Assembly (NCBI RefSeq): GCF_015667795.1
Contig: NZ_JADPEL010000021.1
Coordinates: 1-60,054, forward strand
DNA: 60,054 nt
Direction: 5' to 3'
Source of the DNA: Clostridium sp. D53t1_180928_C8
Lineage (GTDB): Bacteria > Bacillota > Clostridia > Clostridiales > Clostridiaceae
Within the stretch, counting starts at the first letter, position 1; each line of letters begins with the position of its first letter. The notes beneath the pieces are model-generated. The model was not told the origin of the DNA. It searched no databases and saw only the letters and a list, made by a program, of their open reading frames with translations. Positions 56,265 through 60,054 of the stretch are shown here, piece by piece. The position numbers were made by a program, and so were the translations under genes.

Positions 56265-56978
56265 TTATTCTATCATTAACCACCAAACAATATCTTTTGA
56301 AATTTCAAATCCTAATCTTTCTTGTAGTCTAATAGACTCTAAATTATTAATTTTAATTTGTCCATAAGGTATTCTATCTTGCGACAAAGCCAAATTAGTT
56401 GCATATTTCTGCAAACATTCTCCTATACCTCTATTCCTATAGTATGGTAATACCTCTAATATCCCAATAGAACCTTCTTCATGAGTTCCAATAAATCCAA
56501 CAAGATTTTCATCGATAAAGGCTCCTAACATAGTATTAGTATTAATTCTATCTCTTATATACTCCATATCAATAGTATCTTTACTTGAATAATTATTAAA
56601 TACATATTCAGCATACTCTTCATTTAATATTCTTATTTCAATATTACTATTCTCTATAGTTAATGGAGATTTTTTAGTATAAACACTTTGATAACACTTC
56701 ATTTCATCTGTTACATTAAATATTTCTTTTAAATAGTTTATATAAAACTCTTGATGTGCAACAATCATTTTAGCTTCCTTAGGTATTTTACTTATAAACT
56801 CTTTTCCACTATTAATATCTATAACACTTAACATCACTACTACATTATCTTTATCACTAATTAATATCCCTTTATTATTTGACTCTATTACTCTATATCC
56901 TTGATTTTTAATACACTCTATCATATCAACATGAAGCAAATAATTACTATATAAAAACTTTAATTCATTGTTCATCAT
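56265..56978 (-). CDS. GNAT-family N-acetyltransferase
   Basis: A 237-residue protein; the C-terminal GNAT domain (about 120-237) shows the acetyl-CoA-binding motif A region VLPYYRNRGIGECLQKYA (about 182-199, R-x-x-G-I/G) and the following SIRLQERLGFEIS. The N-terminal half is a divergent GNAT-like fold, as in two-domain acetyltransferases. Two adjacent ATGs follow GGGAGGG; 56978 is used, 56975 is also possible. Monocistronic; the substrate is unknown. Confidence 0.8.
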   Translation of the reverse strand: MMNNELKFLYSNYLLHVDMIECIKNQGYRVIESNNKGILISDKDNVVVMLSVIDINSGKEFISKIPKEAKMIVAHQEFYINYLKEIFNVTDEMKCYQSVYTKKSPLTIENSNIEIRILNEEYAEYVFNNYSSKDTIDMEYIRDRINTNTMLGAFIDENLVGFIGTHEEGSIGILEVLPYYRNRGIGECLQKYATNLALSQDRIPYGQIKINNLESIRLQERLGFEISKDIVWWLMIE

Positions 56979-57147
56979 ATACCCTCCCATTAAAACAATA
57001 TGGTTTATTATACCACATTCAAAGTTTAATTTATAAATATATAAAATAAAACAAGACTATATCACTTTTACCATCATATAATCCTGTTAACTTTAATATT
57101 TTATCTAATATATAATCTTATTTATTATTTGGGGTATTATATTTAAT

Positions 57148-57939
57148 TTAGCTACCACTACTTTCATATCGCTTCATTCCAATTAACCAAATTCTATAAG
57201 CAACAAACAAGCTAACCACTCCCACTATGCAAGTTAATAATATCCCTGTAATAAAACTTTCTCTTCCTAAGAAATAAGCACTAGGAAAATATCCTGTAAA
57301 GGCAAATGGTATTATAAATGTTAATATTCCCTTAACCCATGCTGGATAGATAGTAATAGGATATTTAACAAAGGTGCTTAATTGATAAACCATAAATAGA
57401 TAACTTTGAGCAAATTTAACCCAAAATGCAATAGATGTTACTGCAAGCTTTATAGCTGTATATATGAAACTTGCAAATATTATAACAACTATTAATGAAA
57501 TAACTTTACCTATAGATATATCTAAATTTAATTTTACCCATGAAATAATCAAAAGAATAGTTCCTATAATTATCTCTCCAAACCCATCTGGTTGAAATTT
57601 TTCTACTATTACTTGAAATAATGGATTTAATGGCCTAACTAAATATTTATCAAATTTACCTTCAACTATAGTTTGCCAGCTAAAAATCCAAAGCTGATCT
57701 GTAAACACATGATCTATCCCCCTTGGAATTTGTGCAAATCCGTATATAAATAATATTTCATAAAAGCTCCATCCCTTTAAAAATGGTATTGCATTAAATA
57801 TTAATGTAATAAAAATTACACCTACAGATTGTACAAATAAAAACCCTATAAGTCCTAATATAAAATCAGCTCTATATTCAATTAAGGTTTTGATATACTG
57901 CTCTAAAAATTTTAAATATAATCTAAAATATCTTCTCAT
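57148..57939 (-). CDS. ABC-2 type exporter permease (second subunit)
   Basis: A 263-residue membrane protein with six helices, of the ABC-2 exporter type (COG3694-like). Start at 57939 (MRRYFRLYLKFLEQYI) after AGGAGGTTAAG; the longer reading from 57987 overlaps the previous gene without a ribosome site. Last gene of a three-gene operon with an ATPase and another permease. Substrate unknown; such exporters handle drugs, antibiotics or lipids. Confidence 0.82.
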   Translation of the reverse strand: MRRYFRLYLKFLEQYIKTLIEYRADFILGLIGFLFVQSVGVIFITLIFNAIPFLKGWSFYEILFIYGFAQIPRGIDHVFTDQLWIFSWQTIVEGKFDKYLVRPLNPLFQVIVEKFQPDGFGEIIIGTILLIISWVKLNLDISIGKVISLIVVIIFASFIYTAIKLAVTSIAFWVKFAQSYLFMVYQLSTFVKYPITIYPAWVKGILTFIIPFAFTGYFPSAYFLGRESFITGILLTCIVGVVSLFVAYRIWLIGMKRYESSGS

Positions 57940-57944
57940 ATATC

Positions 57945-58763
57945 TTAACCTCCTAAAATTGTTAAACTTTTTATTAATGCTTTCCACATTTTTTTACTTA
58001 CCATCATCAATGCAATAACCCAAAATATTTGAAGTCCTAAAGCAAATAGAATATTTATACCACTTATTTTTCCTAAATAAATCATTGATGGTGTGTATAT
58101 AGCAGAACTAAAAGGCAAGAAATTAGTTATAACTTGTGCCCATTTTGGGAAAAATGCTATTGGTATTAATGTTCCAGATAATAAGTTGATTATAGCTTGC
58201 ATTATTTGAGATAATCCCCACATATTTGTTATCTTAAAAGATATAAGTCCAAATATATAACTAAAATAAAAATTAATAATTATTCCCAAAATAATACTTA
58301 TAAAATATATAAATATTCTTAATATACTTATATATCCGAAAAACTTATAAAATAAAAATGTAGTAACAGAAAAAGCTATAATAAATATAATTATAAAATT
58401 ATATAATACATTTCCTAATCCTTGAAAAAACATTCTCTTCTCATAATTTATAGGTCGTACCAGATTAATTGCTATGGAACCATCCTTAACTTCCCTTGAA
58501 ATTTCATAACTTATATCAACACTTATCATTACTGATGTTAAAAATGATATAAATAAATATATTATCATCTCATTAAAAGTAAACCCATTTAATACAGTTT
58601 CAGTAGTACTTCCATAAATAGCCTTCCATAAATAATAAGTAACAGCTAGCATAAAAAAGTCACCAAACATAAATAATACTGCATTAGCTTTATAGGAAAT
58701 AAGCCTTTGAAATACATTTCTTGTAAAAGGCAAATACGGCCTTATACCTTTTATGTCCCTCAT
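57945..58763 (-). CDS. ABC-2 type exporter permease (first subunit)
   Basis: A 272-residue membrane protein with six helices (COG4587-like), starting MRDIKGIRPYLPFTRNVFQ after GAGGTG. It shows the EVKDGSIAINLVRPINYEKRMF segment, found in this permease group where it contacts the ATPase. The two permeases are only distantly alike, which supports a heterodimeric transporter. The gap to the ATPase gene is 2 bases. Confidence 0.82.
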   Translation of the reverse strand: MRDIKGIRPYLPFTRNVFQRLISYKANAVLFMFGDFFMLAVTYYLWKAIYGSTTETVLNGFTFNEMIIYLFISFLTSVMISVDISYEISREVKDGSIAINLVRPINYEKRMFFQGLGNVLYNFIIIFIIAFSVTTFLFYKFFGYISILRIFIYFISIILGIIINFYFSYIFGLISFKITNMWGLSQIMQAIINLLSGTLIPIAFFPKWAQVITNFLPFSSAIYTPSMIYLGKISGINILFALGLQIFWVIALMMVSKKMWKALIKSLTILGG

Positions 58764-58765
58764 TT

Positions 58766-59764
58766 TTACACCTCATTCCTATACATCTTCTTAACTATAT
58801 CCTCTATACTTGTTTCTTTTATTACAAAATCAATAACAGTTAGTTTTTTCATAACTCGTCCTATTACATCTGCAGATGACATTTTATTTTTATTAAAGGT
58901 TATAGCTAGTTTATTCTCTTTATACGCTATTTTAAACTCATCATCTACCTTCATTTCATCAAACTCATTAAATTTTTCTAAGTCTACTTCTTCTTTTATT
59001 TGTATTTCAACCGTAGTTAAATATCCAAACTTTTCTTTTACACCATTAAGTTCACCATCATATATTTTTTTACCACTATCAATTATAATTATCCTACTAC
59101 AAAGTTCTTCTATATCATTTAAATCATGAGTAGTTAATATAATAGTTGTCTTATATTTTTCATTTATTTCTTTTATAGCTTTACGAACACGCTCCTTTAC
59201 AACAACATCTAAACCTATAGTAGGTTCATCTAAATATATAACCTTAGGATTATGTATAAGCGCTGCTGCTAAATCTGCTCTCATTCTTTGTCCTAATGAT
59301 AAGGTTCTAACAGGACTCAAAAAGAATTCCTCTAACCCTAATACTTCTTTTAAAAACTTCATTCTTTCTTCAAAGTTCTCATCACTAACCTCATAAATAT
59401 CCTTTAATAAAGAAAAAGTCTCTGATATGGGTAAATCCCACCACAACTGTGTTTTTTGTCCAAAAACCACTCCGATATTTTTAGCATTTTTTTCTCTGTT
59501 TTTATAGGGTATTAAACCATTTACGGAAACGGTTCTATTTGTGGGTGTTAAAATCCCTGTCATCATTTTTATTGTTGTTGATTTACCTGCTCCATTTGCC
59601 CCTATATATCCTACTATTTCTCCATCATTTATTTCAAAGCTAATACCATCTACTGCTTTTTTAGTTGTGTATTCTGTAGAAAAAAATGATTTTATTGCCC
59701 CTTTAAATCCTGGATATTTTTTGCTAATTTTAAATTCCTTAGTTAAATTCTCTACCCTTATCAA
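58766..59764 (-). CDS. ABC exporter ATP-binding protein
   Basis: A 332-residue ATPase (COG4586-like). Walker A GANGAGKST (about 55-63), Q-loop GVVFGQKTQLWWDLP, signature RTLSLGQRMRADLA (about 152-165), Walker B VIYLDEPTIGLD (about 176-187), switch His in TTHDLND. The N-terminal insert KYPGFKGAIKSFFSTEYTTKKAVDG is characteristic of this group, as is the accessory C-terminal domain after about 240. TTG start at 59764 after AAGGTGAG. Heads the ABC operon. Confidence 0.92.
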   Translation of the reverse strand: MIRVENLTKEFKISKKYPGFKGAIKSFFSTEYTTKKAVDGISFEINDGEIVGYIGANGAGKSTTIKMMTGILTPTNRTVSVNGLIPYKNREKNAKNIGVVFGQKTQLWWDLPISETFSLLKDIYEVSDENFEERMKFLKEVLGLEEFFLSPVRTLSLGQRMRADLAAALIHNPKVIYLDEPTIGLDVVVKERVRKAIKEINEKYKTTIILTTHDLNDIEELCSRIIIIDSGKKIYDGELNGVKEKFGYLTTVEIQIKEEVDLEKFNEFDEMKVDDEFKIAYKENKLAITFNKNKMSSADVIGRVMKKLTVIDFVIKETSIEDIVKKMYRNEV

Positions 59765-59863
59765 AAGCTCACCTTCTTTAATTTTATTTCACATTATATT
59801 ATACCATTAATTTCATAGAATTTATTTTTATATTTTTTTTTGTAACTTCTCACAATTGTGCAT

Positions 59864-59894
59864 AAAAAAAGCAACTAAGAAGTTTCTTAGTTGC
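59864..59894 (-). terminator. Terminator of the tRNA transcript
   Basis: GCAACTAAGAA and its complement (59871-59894), followed by seven T in the minus direction, two bases after the tRNA-Lys 3' end. Confidence 0.85.
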
Positions 59895-59896
59895 TT

Positions 59897-59972
59897 TGGT
59901 GGCTTACCGGGGAATCGAACCCCGGACACCTTGATTAAAAGTCAAGTGCTCTACCGACTGAGCTAGTAAACC
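59897..59972 (-). tRNA. tRNA-Lys (anticodon TTT)
   Basis: 76 bases with CCA encoded. Acceptor GGTTTAC/GTAAGCC (one G-T pair), anticodon stem CTTGA/TCAAG with loop CTTTTAA, and T arm GGGGTTCGAATCCCC. Confidence 0.97.
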
Positions 59973-59979
59973 AAATCAA

Positions 59980-60054
59980 TGGCAGGGATAGCAGGATTCG
60001 AACCTACGAATACCACAGTCAAAGTGTGGTGCCTTACCGCTTGGCGATATCCCT
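59980..60054 (-). tRNA. tRNA-Gln (anticodon TTG)
   Basis: 75 bases reaching the window edge. Acceptor AGGGATA/TATCCCT, anticodon stem CCACA/TGTGG with loop CTTTGAC, T loop GTTCGAAT, CCA encoded. The first base is the last base of the window, so it looks complete; the tRNA cluster probably continues to the right. Confidence 0.93.

Overview
The window is low-GC DNA from a spore-forming anaerobe, most likely Clostridium sensu stricto (cluster I). The pointers are an alpha/beta-type small acid-soluble spore protein, SpoVB, LonB next to LonA, an asrABC anaerobic sulfite reductase, an S-box riboswitch, a bacterial V-type ATPase operon and strong AT bias with AGGAGG ribosome sites. The species cannot be settled from the sequence alone.

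Layout. 1-5.5 kb is signalling: an AgrC-like histidine kinase running off the left edge, agrB-agrD on the plus strand, a second AgrC-like kinase with a LytTR response regulator, then luxS-metF behind a SAM riboswitch. 5.5-15.3 kb holds an undecaprenyl-phosphate sugar-1-phosphate transferase and a complete nine-gene V-ATPase operon (ntpFIKECGABD order) whose proteolipid carries the sodium-site residues known from Enterococcus hirae. 15.4-29 kb is housekeeping: a B12-binding radical SAM protein, a membrane beta-propeller protein, two MOP-family flippases (SpoVB and MurJ-like), a pseudouridine synthase, an M20 amidohydrolase, a UvrD-type helicase and nicotinate phosphoribosyltransferase. 29-33 kb has small clostridial proteins, a PerR regulator with all metal ligands, and a cluster of Asn-, Cys- and Gly-rich low-complexity proteins that look spore-related. 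33-41.6 kb is a proteostasis block (ysxC, lonA, lonB, clpX, clpP, tig). 41.7-47.4 kb holds envelope proteins (M23 peptidase, TcaA-like protein), an ECF S component, an SASP gene and a predicted plus-strand small RNA with four CCC motifs. 47.4-53 kb is a maltose/alpha-glucoside module (LacI-type regulator, alpha-glucosidase, PTS EIICB, an EEP-family protein). 53-56 kb is asrABC. 56-60 kb has a GNAT protein, a three-gene ABC-2 exporter and tRNA-Lys and tRNA-Gln at the right edge.

Regulation readable in the DNA: a SAM riboswitch with terminator before metF-luxS; two near-identical LacI-type operators placed almost symmetrically about a good promoter before the alpha-glucosidase gene, one inside the regulator's own 3' end; a one-mismatch Rex operator over the -35 element of the asrABC promoter; and many intrinsic terminators, several serving convergent genes.

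Most notable: the agr signal peptide appears to be cyclised through serine (a lactone) rather than cysteine; the kinase left of agrB seems to lack a normal start codon; the sRNA candidate at 42892-43038; the Cys/Gly-rich protein cluster; and an A7 run in a small Cys-rich gene where loss of one A would swap in a different C-terminus.
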